Source: Stenotrophomonas sp. UBA2124 (GTDB lineage: Bacteria; Pseudomonadota; Gammaproteobacteria; Xanthomonadales; Xanthomonadaceae). From it: DNA of 64,000 nucleotides. Within the stretch, counting starts at the first letter, position 1; every line of letters begins with the position of its first letter. Positions 34,655 through 43,477 of this stretch are shown here, in pieces. A program made the translations under genes and the position numbers. The stretch covers positions 1 through 64,000 of the forward strand of contig DCXY01000024.1 in the NCBI GenBank assembly GCA_002329155.1, given 5' to 3'. The notes beneath the pieces are model-generated. The model saw only the letters and a program-made list of their open reading frames with translations, made no database searches and was not told the DNA's origin.

Positions 34655-35278
34655 ATGAGCGACACGATTACCTGCCTGGTCCCCCCGCGCAGCCAACAGC
34701 TGAAGGCCGCCACCAATGAAACCCATGACGCGCTGGACCAGCGCATCATGGCCGCGGACATCTTTGCCAGCCGCGACAACTTTGCCGGCTTTCTGCGTGC
34801 GCAGTACCGCTTCCATCGCGATATTGCCCCGCTCTACGACAGCCCCGCACTGGCCGCGCTGCTCCCCGGCCTGGCCGAGCGGGCGCGGCTGCTGCGCATC
34901 GCCAATGACCTGTGTGGCCTGGGCCAGCGCGTGCCCGACACCGGCAGCCCGCCGCAGGCAGCCGGCCTGTCGCTGTACCGCAGCCTGGGCTGGCTGTATG
35001 TGGCCGAAGGCTCCAACCTGGGCGGCACCATTCTGCTCAAGATGGCCAACGAGAAGCTCGGCCTGCACCAGGGCCTGGGCGCCAGCCACCTGGCCGCGCA
35101 CCCCGAGGGCGCGGCACGCCACTGGCGCCAGTTCACCGCCGCGCTGGATGCGGTGCCCATGAGCGCGGCGCAGGAACAGGAAACCATTGCCGGCGCGCAG
35201 GATGCTTTCGCCACCGTACGCGGTTACGTGGAGCAGGAGCTGCCGCTGGTGGACGATGCGCCGGGTACGCGGCCGTGA
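34655..35278 (+). CDS. hemO: Biliverdin-producing heme oxygenase
   Basis: A 207-residue cytoplasmic heme oxygenase. The proximal heme-ligand histidine is in ATNETHDALDQRIM (His24), and the distal helix has VAEGSNLGGTILLK, matching the GSxxGG motif. It opens imported heme to biliverdin, CO and iron. AAAAGGAG precedes the ATG. It lies 20 bases after slam, completing the import-to-breakdown path. Confidence 0.93.
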   Translation: MSDTITCLVPPRSQQLKAATNETHDALDQRIMAADIFASRDNFAGFLRAQYRFHRDIAPLYDSPALAALLPGLAERARLLRIANDLCGLGQRVPDTGSPPQAAGLSLYRSLGWLYVAEGSNLGGTILLKMANEKLGLHQGLGASHLAAHPEGAARHWRQFTAALDAVPMSAAQEQETIAGAQDAFATVRGYVEQELPLVDDAPGTRP

Positions 35279-35342
35279 GCGATGGCGCATGCGGCGCCGG
35301 CCCGGCAGGGTGCCGCGCCGGCAGCGGCAGACCGGTGGCGGC

Positions 35343-35747
35343 ATGGAGCTGAAGCCGCAGCTGCCCGCGCCACTGCCCAAGCCGGTGGGTGGCGTGCAGC
35401 GGGTACTGCTGCGCGCACTTGCCGTGCTCAGCCTGGGCCTGGCGTTCGTGGGCGTGGTGACCCCGGGCCTGCCAACCACCGAGTTCGTGTTGCTGGCGGC
35501 GTGGGCGGCAGCGCGTAGTTCGCCACGGCTGCACGCATGGATCGTGCAGCACCGCCTGCTGGGGCCGCTGCTTGCGCAGTGGCGCTCGGGCAAGCTGCCG
35601 CGCCGCGCCAAGTGGATGGCGACCTTGTCCATGACCCTGGCCGGCACGTTCTCGGCCCTGACCATTCCGCACCTGCCCAGCGTGCTCATCATCATCGGCT
35701 GCATGGCCTGCGTGCTGGTGTGGCTGTGGTGCAGGCCCGAGCCCTAG
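35343..35747 (+). CDS. YbaN / DUF454 family inner-membrane protein
   Basis: A 134-residue protein with membrane segments around LLRALAVLSLGLAFVGVVTPGLPTTEFVLLAAWAAA and LPSVLIIIGCMACVLVWLW. GVVTPGLPTTEF and the SPRLHAWIVQHRLLGPLLAQW block are diagnostic of the YbaN/DUF454 family. The function is unknown, but such genes recur beside heme oxygenase in hemophilin loci. The exact start is uncertain: ATG at 35343 is preferred, with an in-frame ATG at 35289. Confidence 0.85.
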   Translation: MELKPQLPAPLPKPVGGVQRVLLRALAVLSLGLAFVGVVTPGLPTTEFVLLAAWAAARSSPRLHAWIVQHRLLGPLLAQWRSGKLPRRAKWMATLSMTLAGTFSALTIPHLPSVLIIIGCMACVLVWLWCRPEP

Positions 35748-35800
35748 CCGCTGCCGGCATGGCAACCGCAATTTCCCCCGAATCGACTGGATCAACACCC

Positions 35801-36508
35801 ATGCAGAGCATGCAGACAAAACTTCCCCCCGACCTGGGCCCCTGGCAGATGTTCATGCATGCCGACTGGGTGGTGCAGGCCATCATGGTCAGCCTGGCAT
35901 TCGCCTCGCTGGTGACATGGACGGTACTGCTGGCCAAGGGCTGGGAACTGCGCGGCATGGCCCGTACGCTGCGCAGCGCACGTGGCGGGCTGCAGCATGC
36001 CAACCGCCTTGAAGGCGCCGACGCGCTGGGCCGGGGCGTGGCCCGCACGTTGGTGGACGAGGCGCAGGATGAACTGCTGCAGTCGGCCGGCCTGCCGGAC
36101 AAGGCAGCAGTGAAGGAGCGCGTGGCATCGCGGCTGGAGCGTGTGGAGCTGCTGTACCTGCGGCAGCTGCGCAAAGGTACCGGCGTGCTTGCCACCATTG
36201 GCGCCACGGCACCGTTCGTGGGTCTGTTCGGCACGGTGTGGGGCATCATGAACAGCTTTGTCGGCATTGCGCGTTCCAACACCACCAACCTGGCGGTGGT
36301 GGCGCCCGGCATTGCCGAGGCGCTGCTGGCCACCGCGCTGGGGCTGGTGGCGGCGATTCCGGCGGTGGTGATCTACAACCATTTCGCGCGGCGGCTGATG
36401 GCGTTGCGTGCGGAGATGGGCGACCTGTCGGCCACGGTGCAGCAGCTGGTTTCGCGCGACCTGGACCGCCAGCAGCTGGTGCTGCTGCGCACGGCCACCG
36501 GCAACTGA
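35801..36508 (+). CDS. exbB: ExbB-type TonB-complex proton channel subunit
   Basis: About 235 residues with three membrane segments (WVVQAIMVSLAFASLVTWTVLL, then GTGVLATIGATAPFVGLFGTVWGIM, then APGIAEALLATALGLVAAIPAVVIYN). The MotA/TolQ/ExbB signature is complete. It forms the pentameric channel that powers TonB. It is part of a dedicated exbB-exbD-tonB set for the heme receptor. An in-frame ATG at 35759 is an alternative start. Confidence 0.94.
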   Translation: MQSMQTKLPPDLGPWQMFMHADWVVQAIMVSLAFASLVTWTVLLAKGWELRGMARTLRSARGGLQHANRLEGADALGRGVARTLVDEAQDELLQSAGLPDKAAVKERVASRLERVELLYLRQLRKGTGVLATIGATAPFVGLFGTVWGIMNSFVGIARSNTTNLAVVAPGIAEALLATALGLVAAIPAVVIYNHFARRLMALRAEMGDLSATVQQLVSRDLDRQQLVLLRTATGN

Positions 36509-36518
36509 GGGGGCGGGC

Positions 36519-36937
<419 letters not shown>

Positions 36938-36941
<4 letters not shown>

Positions 36942-37690
36942 CCGTGCTGGCAGGGCAACGGGATGGCCTGCGCTGGGGCCTGAGCTTCACACTGGTGGTG
37001 ATGGTGCATGCGCTGGCCATCACCTTGGCGCTGCTCTGGCAGCAGCGCTCGCCCGTACCGGAACCGCCGGCAGCGCCGCAGGCGGTGATGGTGGAACTGG
37101 CACCGGTGGCGAGCGCGCCAGCCGCGGCGCCCAGCGAGCTGCCGCCGGGCCCGCCGCAACAGGACAGCGAGCCCACGCCGCCCGCACCGGTGAAGCCGCC
37201 AAGCCCGCAGCCCACCCCCAGGCAGGCGCCCAGCCCACCGGTTGCGCAGGCTGCGGTGTCGTTGCCCACCCAGAGCGACCCTGCCCAGCAGGAACAGGCC
37301 CCGGCAGCGCAGGCCTCACAGGCCAGCGCGCCGCCCCAGGTGAATGCGGCCAGCGGCGCGCGCTATGCCGCGCCGCAGTCCAGTGCGGGTATCAGCAGCA
37401 CACAGTTCAGCAACTGGCAGGCGCAGCTGCTGGGCCACCTGGAACGCTTCAAACGCTACCCGCGCGCGGCGCAGCGCCGCCACTACCAGGGCGTGGTGCA
37501 GGTGCGTTACAGCGTTGACCGGCAGGGCAATGTGCTGGCGGTGGCGCTGGCCGGCAGCAGTGGCCGCGAGCCGCTGGATGAGGAGGCGCTGGCCGCAGTG
37601 CAGCGCGCCAGCCCCTTGCCTGCGCCACCGCCGGATGTGCCGGGTGAGCGTATCGAGGTGACCACGCCGGTGCAGTTCACGCTGCGCTGA
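36938..37690 (+). CDS. tonB: TonB energy transducer
   Basis: A 250-residue TonB: N-terminal membrane helix (LVVMVHALAITLALLWQQ), a long Pro/Ala/Gln-rich spacer (residues ~45-150), and a C-terminal domain with FKRYPRAAQRRHYQGVVQVRYSVDRQG and the SSGREPLDEEALAAVQRASP block. It overlaps exbD by four bases (ATGA). It is the last gene of the heme locus and is probably specific to this receptor, since a housekeeping TonB system is expected elsewhere. Confidence 0.93.
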
Positions 37691-37732
37691 ACGGCAGCGT
37701 GCTGCGCGGCACCGGCATTGCCGGGTGGGTGC

Positions 37733-39658
37733 TCACTCCACCATGGGCAGGGTTACGTAGCTCGGGTGCTCGCTGCTGTTCCAGATGCGCTGGGTGGCCT
37801 TCTGGTAGTCGCCGGGCTTGGCGAAGAAGATGTTGTCCACATAACGCTGCGGGTTACGGTCGTACAGCGGGAACAGGCTGGACTGCACCTGCACCATCAG
37901 CCGGTGGCCGGGCTGTACGGTGTGGTTCACGTTGGGCAGGTCGAAGCTGTAGCTCAGCGGTGCATCCGGCGTGAGTGCGCTGGGCTGGCTGAAGCTCTCG
38001 CGGTAGCGGCCACGGAAGATGGTGACGGCCAGCGGCAGCTGGTAGCCGGCCATCTTCGGGTCGTCCGGATTCTGGTCGGGATAGACGTCGATCAGCTTGA
38101 CCACCCAGTCACTGTCGCTGCCCGAGGTGGATGCGCTCAGGTGCACCTTCGGCATGCCGGCCAGCTTCATCGGCTTGTCCAGCACCGGGCCGGTATAGCT
38201 CAGTACATCCGTGCGGCCATCGACGAACCGCTGGTCGCGCACCAGCCAAGTGGTCCAGACATCGCGGTCGCCCATGTTGACCGGGCGCGGCACGAAGGGA
38301 ACCGGCTTGGAAGGGTCGGACACATACTCGGCATACCGCGTGCCGCTGCTGGATGCAGTGAAGCCAAGTTGTTCGTCGCTGTTGAGGTACAGCCTGCGTT
38401 CGCTGGCGGCGCAGCCCTGTGCGCAGCTCTGCGGCCAGCTGCTGTAGCTGTCCCAGCGGTTGCTGCCGGCGTTGTACACCCATACCGGCGGCGTCTTTGC
38501 CACGGGCGCGCCATCCTTCAGGTACTGGTCGAAGAACGGCTTGAGCACATCGCGCCGCCATTCCAGCGCGGTGTCGCCGTTGAAATCGAGCGCGCCCAGG
38601 CTGCTGCCGTTGTAGTTGGCACCGCTGTGCCGCCACGGGCCGATCACCAGGAAGTTGCGGGTGTTGTCGCTGTCCTTCGGCTCCAGCGCGGCCCAGGCGG
38701 TGTGCGCGCCATACATGTCTTCCTGGTCCCACAGGCCCTGTTCCCACATGGTGGGCACGGTAATGCCGGGCAGCCTGGCCAGCAGCTTGTCCAAGGCCTG
38801 CTGTTGCCAGAACGCATCGTAGGCAGGGTGTTCGCTGATCTTGTGCCAGGCGGGCAACTGGTCAAGACCCTGCGCCTTGGCGAAGGCGCCCACCGAGCCT
38901 GCGCGCAGGAAGCTGGTGTAGTCATCCCCCGTGGGCATGGCGATCCTGGCCCCGGCGCCGCGCGCGGCGGTCTGGCCGGTGAAGTAACCGAGATTGATCT
39001 GGCGGTAGGCGCCATGCTGGAACCAGTCATCGCCCATCCAGCCGTCGATCATCGGGCTCTCGGGCGCGGCCACCTTGAGGGCAGGGTGGGGATCGAGCAG
39101 CGCCATCACCACGGTGAAGCCTTCATAGGACGAACCCAGCATGCCCACCTTGCCGTTGGATTCGGGCAGGTGTTTCACCAGCCAGTCTATGGTGTCCCAG
39201 GCGTCGGTGGTGTGGTCCACCTTGGTCGAATTGAGTGGCCCACGCGGCGGGCGGGTCATCACGTAGTCGCCTTCGGAGCCGTACTTGCCGCGCACATCCT
39301 GGAACACGCGGATGTAGCCGTCTTCGGCAAATACGGTATCGCCCTGCGCCAGTGCATCGACCAGACGCGTGGCGCCGGACGTGCGGTCCACGCGGCCGGC
39401 GGCGTTGTAGGGCGTGCGGGTGAGCAGGATGGGCGCGTCGTGTGCGCCCTTGGGGATCATGATGACGGTGTAGAGCTTGGTGCCGTCGCGCATGGGCACC
39501 ATTTCCACGCGCTTGATGAAGTCGCGTGCGGGCTCGGGGGCGACGAATTTCCTGCCGGTGATGTCCGGCGTCATCGGTGAGGTCTGCGCGGCGGCGATGC
39601 CGGTGATGCCGGTGGCGGTGATGGCCGCCAGTGCCGTTGCCAGGGTCCGGATGCGCAT
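37733..39658 (-). CDS. Alpha-amino-acid ester hydrolase-like CocE/NonD family enzyme
   Basis: A 641-residue exported serine hydrolase. A Sec signal (TALAAITATGITGIAAAQ) precedes an X-Pro dipeptidyl-peptidase-type alpha/beta hydrolase fold with nucleophile Ser177 in GMLGSSYEGFTVVMAL, followed by HPALKVAAPESPMIDGWMGDDWF. A C-terminal jelly-roll region follows. It resembles the beta-lactam-acylating alpha-amino-acid ester hydrolases of Xanthomonas, which cleave or transfer alpha-amino acyl esters and amides. The physiological substrate is unknown. The start at 39658 places the signal peptide at the N-terminus. Confidence 0.88.
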   Translation of the reverse strand: MRIRTLATALAAITATGITGIAAAQTSPMTPDITGRKFVAPEPARDFIKRVEMVPMRDGTKLYTVIMIPKGAHDAPILLTRTPYNAAGRVDRTSGATRLVDALAQGDTVFAEDGYIRVFQDVRGKYGSEGDYVMTRPPRGPLNSTKVDHTTDAWDTIDWLVKHLPESNGKVGMLGSSYEGFTVVMALLDPHPALKVAAPESPMIDGWMGDDWFQHGAYRQINLGYFTGQTAARGAGARIAMPTGDDYTSFLRAGSVGAFAKAQGLDQLPAWHKISEHPAYDAFWQQQALDKLLARLPGITVPTMWEQGLWDQEDMYGAHTAWAALEPKDSDNTRNFLVIGPWRHSGANYNGSSLGALDFNGDTALEWRRDVLKPFFDQYLKDGAPVAKTPPVWVYNAGSNRWDSYSSWPQSCAQGCAASERRLYLNSDEQLGFTASSSGTRYAEYVSDPSKPVPFVPRPVNMGDRDVWTTWLVRDQRFVDGRTDVLSYTGPVLDKPMKLAGMPKVHLSASTSGSDSDWVVKLIDVYPDQNPDDPKMAGYQLPLAVTIFRGRYRESFSQPSALTPDAPLSYSFDLPNVNHTVQPGHRLMVQVQSSLFPLYDRNPQRYVDNIFFAKPGDYQKATQRIWNSSEHPSYVTLPMVE

Positions 39659-39895
39659 TGCCTGCCTCACACGTTTGGACAAGAGGCTGACGCTATGCCT
39701 GTGCGGGGGCGGGTGCACATGGCAAAGGTCATGGGGGCTTGTGAGTAGAAGAGCTTTACCCCTCCCCTGCCCTCCCCTGTGCTTCGCACAAGGGAGGGGG
39801 TCTTCAACGCGCACTTCAAGATCGCGGCGAACCGCTTCTACCCCCTCCCTTGCGCGAAGCGCAGGGGAGGGTTGGGGAGGGGTGGAGCTTCCCCC
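39659..39895. repeat. Intergenic region with CCCTCCC inverted repeats
   Basis: No gene. From about 39758 to 39888 the sequence contains CCCTCCCCTG-type stems facing AGGGGAGGG and CAAGGGAGGG, for instance CCCTCCCTTGCGC near 39842 with GCGCAGGGGAGGG. They form long imperfect hairpins between convergently and divergently placed genes and belong loosely to the same family as the hairpins near 8.6 and 24.2 kb. Confidence 0.55.
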
Positions 39896-40744
39896 TCAGC
39901 CCGCAAGCAGCTCCACATGCTCCCCGGCAGGACCACGCAGGCTGCGGCGCGCGCCCACCGCGTACACCTTCCAGCCAGCTTCGGCCAGTACCGCGTCATC
40001 CACCGCAGGCAGGCGCAGCGCCAGGCTGTGCTGCCCCGCGTGGCGCACCGCCAGCGCAGGCGGCAGTTCCACCTGGTCGATCTCGACCATGCATTGCCCC
40101 GGCATCGGCACCACGGCCACCGGGTAGCGGCCTTCCAATGGCTTGCCGTAGGCGCGGTTGAGCACCGTGATCTTCGTGTCGAACGCCCAGCCCTTGGCAC
40201 CGAGCAGGGTGAACCACGCGCGCTGTGACGCTTCGCGGTCCGGTGTGGTCATCACGCCAATGAAAGTGGATGCCACGGTGGCGTCGGTCATCGGCAGGTC
40301 GAACGGTGGCACCTGCGCCTTGATCTGGGTGAGGTACAGCAGCTCGCCACAAGGGCCGAGCACCTGCGCGGCGCGGATGGCGTCGCTCAGTTCCAGATCC
40401 GCTGCGGCACCGAGCACGGTGAAGGGGGCACGCAGGCCAGCGGCCAGCGTGTCGATGTCGCCCACCAGCACTTCCAGCGACAGCCAGCCGTGGCGGAACA
40501 TCGGCTGGGCGACGACGGCATTGCGGTCTTCAATCACGCGCAGCACCGGCTCGCCGTTGCTGTTGGCCAGCCATGCCAGCGGTGCGCCGGCAAGGTCGTG
40601 CAGATCGAGTGCCAAGGCATCGTCGGTATCAAGCGTGCCGCGTTGATGCACACGCATAGACAGCTGCGCCACATACGCTTCGCATGTCGCTTCAAGATCC
40701 GTCGCGATCAGGGTAGCGTGGATGATGCCCTGCGGCGCGCTCAC
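39896..40744 (-). CDS. VOC (glyoxalase/dioxygenase-fold) protein
   Basis: About 282 residues with two VOC-like halves: IIHATLIATDLEATCEAYVAQLSM at the start and STFIGVMTTPDREASQRAWFTLLGAK in the middle, each followed by strand-rich sequence. Such proteins are metal-dependent lyases, isomerases or dioxygenases, or non-catalytic binders; metal ligands are not obvious. The GTG start at 40744 overlaps the stop of the dehydratase small subunit by four bases (GTGA), so it is the fourth gene of the GntR-dehydratase operon. Confidence 0.7.
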   Translation of the reverse strand: MSAPQGIIHATLIATDLEATCEAYVAQLSMRVHQRGTLDTDDALALDLHDLAGAPLAWLANSNGEPVLRVIEDRNAVVAQPMFRHGWLSLEVLVGDIDTLAAGLRAPFTVLGAAADLELSDAIRAAQVLGPCGELLYLTQIKAQVPPFDLPMTDATVASTFIGVMTTPDREASQRAWFTLLGAKGWAFDTKITVLNRAYGKPLEGRYPVAVVPMPGQCMVEIDQVELPPALAVRHAGQHSLALRLPAVDDAVLAEAGWKVYAVGARRSLRGPAGEHVELLAG

Positions 40745-41238
40745 AGGCCACGCTCCGTGGCGAGCTTGCGCTCCAGCCATGGCATCAGGCCGCCACCGGC
40801 CACGATTTCCATCAGCTCGGTCGGAATCTTCTCGCAGGAGAATTCGCGGCCGCTGCTGTGATTGATGATGCGGCCTTCCACCGGGCGTACTTCCAGCTCG
40901 TCGCCGCGTGCGGCTTCCAGCCCGGTGCAGACCAGCGCAGGCACGCCGAGATTGAGCGCGTTGCGGTAGAAGATGCGCGCAAACGACCTGGCCACGATGG
41001 CGCCCACGCCGAGTTCGGCCAGCGCCTGCACCGCCTGTTCGCGCGAGGAGCCGATGCCGAAGGATTCGCCACCGACCACGATGTCGCCGGGCTTCACTTC
41101 GCCGGCAAAATCCGGGTCCACCGCTTCAAGGCAATGGCTGGCGAGCACGCTCAGCGGCTCGCGCATATAGGGGCCGGGGGCGAGTACGTCGGTGTCGATG
41201 CGGTCGCCGAAGACGAAGGCCTTGCCTCGGACGTTCAT
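40741..41238 (-). CDS. Aconitase-family dehydratase small subunit (LeuD/DmdB-like)
   Basis: A 165-residue swivel-domain protein: KAFVFGDRIDTDVLAPG at the start, GDIVVGGESFGIGSSREQAVQALAELGVGAIVARSFARIFYRNALNLG in the middle. It pairs with the adjacent large subunit to form an Fe-S hydro-lyase of the isopropylmalate isomerase type. The catabolic neighbourhood, and the absence of leuA or leuB, suggest a degradative dehydratase such as 2,3-dimethylmalate dehydratase rather than leucine synthesis. Overlaps on both sides show tight translational coupling. Confidence 0.85.
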   Translation of the reverse strand: MNVRGKAFVFGDRIDTDVLAPGPYMREPLSVLASHCLEAVDPDFAGEVKPGDIVVGGESFGIGSSREQAVQALAELGVGAIVARSFARIFYRNALNLGVPALVCTGLEAARGDELEVRPVEGRIINHSSGREFSCEKIPTELMEIVAGGGLMPWLERKLATERGL

Positions 41239-42506
41239 GCGCCTTCCCCCAGCAGTTCGCGCGGATCGCAGATTTCACCCTTCACCGCCGCCGCGGCGAC
41301 CGAGTACGGCGAGCCAAGGTACACCTGTGCTTCGGCCGAGCCCATGCGCCCCTTGAAGTTGCGTGCGGTGGTGGACATGCACACCTCACCGCTGCTGAGC
41401 ATGCCCGCGCCCATGCCGGCGCAGGCGCCGCAGCCGGACGGCAACAGGATGGCACCGGCTTCGGTGAGCGTGGCCAGCGTGCCCTCGGCGGCGGCCTGCG
41501 CGGTCATCGCCACAGAGGCCGGTGCGATCAGCAGGCGCGTGCCCTTGGCGACCTTGCGGCCCTTGAGCACTTCGGCGGCCATGCGCAGGTCGGTGAGCTT
41601 GGCGCCGGTACAGGCACCGATATAGGCCTGGTCGATGTGCACCTTGCCGTGGTTGCCCACCGGGCGGCTGTTGGCGGGGCTGTGCGGTGCGGCCACGTGC
41701 GGCGCGATGTGTGCGGCATCGTAGCGGTGCACATGCAGGTAGTTGGCACCGGCATCGCTGCGCCAGTGGCCCAGGTCACCCTGGAACGGCTTGCCGGCCT
41801 GTTCCAATGCGGCAAGCGTGACCGCATCGGGTTCGACGATGCCGGTTTCGGCGCCGAGTTCGGCGGCCATGTTGCACAGGGTCAGACGCTCGTGCATCGG
41901 CATGGCCTGTACCGCGCTGCCGCCGTACTCGAACACCTGGCCTTCGTTGCCCATGCCGTGCTCGCCGCACAGCATCAGCATCACGTCCTTGGCGCTGACG
42001 CCGGTACCCAGCACGCCATCGAGCTGCACGCGGGTGGTGTGCGGCACGCGCAGCCACACTTCACCGGTCACCAGCGCACCGGTGATGTCGGTGGCACCCA
42101 TGCCCACCATGAAGGCACCAAAGGCGCCGCCACTGGGCGAATGCGAATCGCCGCCCACGCAGAACATACCCGGCTGTACATGGCCGTGTTCCTGCAGCAC
42201 GACGTGGCAGATGCCGAGCATGTCGTAATGGGTGACGCCCTGCGCCTGCGCCCATCGGCGGGTGAGCGCGAGGATGTCCGCGCTTTCCATGTCCACGGCG
42301 GGTACGAAGTGGTCGGAGACCACCACCACCCTGTCCGGATCCCACACGCGCGCACCGAGCTTTTCCAGCCGCGAGGCCACGCGGCGCGGGCCGCCGGAGT
42401 CATGCATCATCAACAGATCCAGCCTGGCGGTGAGTATTTCACCGGCACGCACGGCATCACGCCCACAGGCGCGGGCCAGGATCTTTTCAGCAAGCGTTGC
42501 GCTCAA
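41235..42506 (-). CDS. Aconitase-family dehydratase large subunit (LeuC/DmdA-like)
   Basis: A 423-residue Fe-S hydro-lyase subunit. Cluster ligands are visible in YIGACTGAKLTD and PSGCGACAGMGAG; substrate-loop blocks include GMFCVGGDSHSPSGGAFGAFMVGMGATDI. At 423 residues it is the length of the short LeuC class that includes 2,3-dimethylmalate and homoaconitate-type enzymes. It probably isomerises or dehydrates a C5-C7 hydroxy-dicarboxylate. The ATG overlaps the regulator gene stop by four bases, and its own stop overlaps the small-subunit ATG. Confidence 0.88.
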   Translation of the reverse strand: MSATLAEKILARACGRDAVRAGEILTARLDLLMMHDSGGPRRVASRLEKLGARVWDPDRVVVVSDHFVPAVDMESADILALTRRWAQAQGVTHYDMLGICHVVLQEHGHVQPGMFCVGGDSHSPSGGAFGAFMVGMGATDITGALVTGEVWLRVPHTTRVQLDGVLGTGVSAKDVMLMLCGEHGMGNEGQVFEYGGSAVQAMPMHERLTLCNMAAELGAETGIVEPDAVTLAALEQAGKPFQGDLGHWRSDAGANYLHVHRYDAAHIAPHVAAPHSPANSRPVGNHGKVHIDQAYIGACTGAKLTDLRMAAEVLKGRKVAKGTRLLIAPASVAMTAQAAAEGTLATLTEAGAILLPSGCGACAGMGAGMLSSGEVCMSTTARNFKGRMGSAEAQVYLGSPYSVAAAAVKGEICDPRELLGEGA

Positions 42507-43300
42507 ACAGGCGTCTCCGGGTTGAAGGCTTCGTAGTCCATGCGCATCTGGTAGCGCAGCTGGTCAGGGCGGTACTGGATTTCCAGCAGGTCCAGCAGCA
42601 GGCCATCGGCGTTGAAGGAGCGCCGCTCCATGGTCATCACCGCCTGCCCCGGCGACATCTGCAGGTGCATGGCCGGCAGCGCGCCCACGCGCAGCGCCGA
42701 CACGGTCTGCTGCACCTTGGCCACGTTGATGCCGCAGCGGCGGAAAAGCTCGATGCGTGAGCCATAGGCCAGGTGCTCGGCGCTGAAATCCGAGTGGTCG
42801 GTGCGGGTCCAGCTGGCGTAGTAGCCGAACGGATGGCCGTGGCGCGAACGTACCCGCACGCAGCGCACCAGGGTCTGCCCCGGCGCCAGCCCGAACAGCT
42901 CGCGCACCGGCTCCGGTGGCACCGCGCGCTCCCAGCCCAGCAGGCGGACCTGGGTGTTGCTGGCCAGCGTGTCCAGGCTGTGCATCAGTTCGCCCAGTGG
43001 CGTCTTCAGCGGCATGGGAATGGTGGAGACGCGCGCCTTGCCACCCACCACACGGGTGCCGCGGCCGCGCTGGCGCACCAGCATGCCGTCGTCGGCCAGC
43101 ACCTGCAGGGCCTGGCGCACGGTGACCCGCGAGATGCGCAGGCGCCGCGCCAGTTCCTCCTCGCGCGGCAGCTGCTCGCCATCACCGATCTCGCCGCGCT
43201 CTATCAGCCCGCGCAGGAAACCCTGCAGCTGGTGGTAGAGCGGCGCGTGCACGTCGCGGCGGAGGATGCCTTCCAGCGATTGAGCGGTGAACGGGTCCAC
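42503..43300 (-). CDS. GntR/HutC-family transcriptional regulator (paralogue 1)
   Basis: A 265-residue regulator. The winged helix is at residues ~18-85 (PLYHQLQGFLRGLIERGE, recognition helix SRVTVRQALQVL). The UTRA ligand domain covers ~95-260, with PFGYYASWTRTDH and AMHLQMSPGQAVMTMERRS. It is closely similar in the ligand domain to the regulator at 52283-53071 but differs in the recognition helix. It probably represses its own operon (this gene, the dehydratase pair and the VOC gene) and the divergent transporter. The start is GTG at 43300. Confidence 0.9.
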   Translation of the reverse strand: MDPFTAQSLEGILRRDVHAPLYHQLQGFLRGLIERGEIGDGEQLPREEELARRLRISRVTVRQALQVLADDGMLVRQRGRGTRVVGGKARVSTIPMPLKTPLGELMHSLDTLASNTQVRLLGWERAVPPEPVRELFGLAPGQTLVRCVRVRSRHGHPFGYYASWTRTDHSDFSAEHLAYGSRIELFRRCGINVAKVQQTVSALRVGALPAMHLQMSPGQAVMTMERRSFNADGLLLDLLEIQYRPDQLRYQMRMDYEAFNPETPV

Positions 43301-43329
43301 GAGCGGTTGCCAGTCAACAATAATCTTAA

Positions 43330-43346
43330 TGATATATCTATATAAC
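43330..43346. promoter_or_regulatory. AT-type operator in the regulator/MFS intergenic region
   Basis: Bases 43330-43346 read TGATATATCTATATAAC. The core TGATATATCTATAT recurs, on the other strand, upstream of the TonB receptor (47718-47733), and a palindromic version lies at 49518-49539. It is a probable binding site for one of the two HutC-type regulators. Confidence 0.65.
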
Positions 43347-43410
43347 TTTATTTGCGCGTGGCTGCAAATCCCTGCCGGTGGCTTCCTTCCACGGTTGCGC
43401 TATGCAATTC

Positions 43411-43424
43411 TTTGTCCGGACATT
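43411..43424. promoter_or_regulatory. CCGG-type operator upstream of the MFS gene
   Basis: Bases 43411-43424 read TTTGTCCGGACATT, containing the TGTCCGGACA palindrome. It lies 54 bases before the MFS start codon. The same element occurs at 47757, 52221 and 61736. GTCCGGAC resembles the GTCTAGAC core bound by several HutC-family repressors. Confidence 0.7.
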
Positions 43425-43477
43425 AATGTCGTGACACGCGTTGCCAGACCACCCCCACCGCCACCCAAGGGAAGCTG

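Noticed and set aside
40741..42506. Assignment of the dehydratase pair as leucine biosynthesis leuC/leuD
   Set aside because: They are embedded with a GntR regulator and VOC gene in a catabolic region, with no leuA or leuB nearby; a catabolic dehydratase is more likely, although the reaction is unproven.
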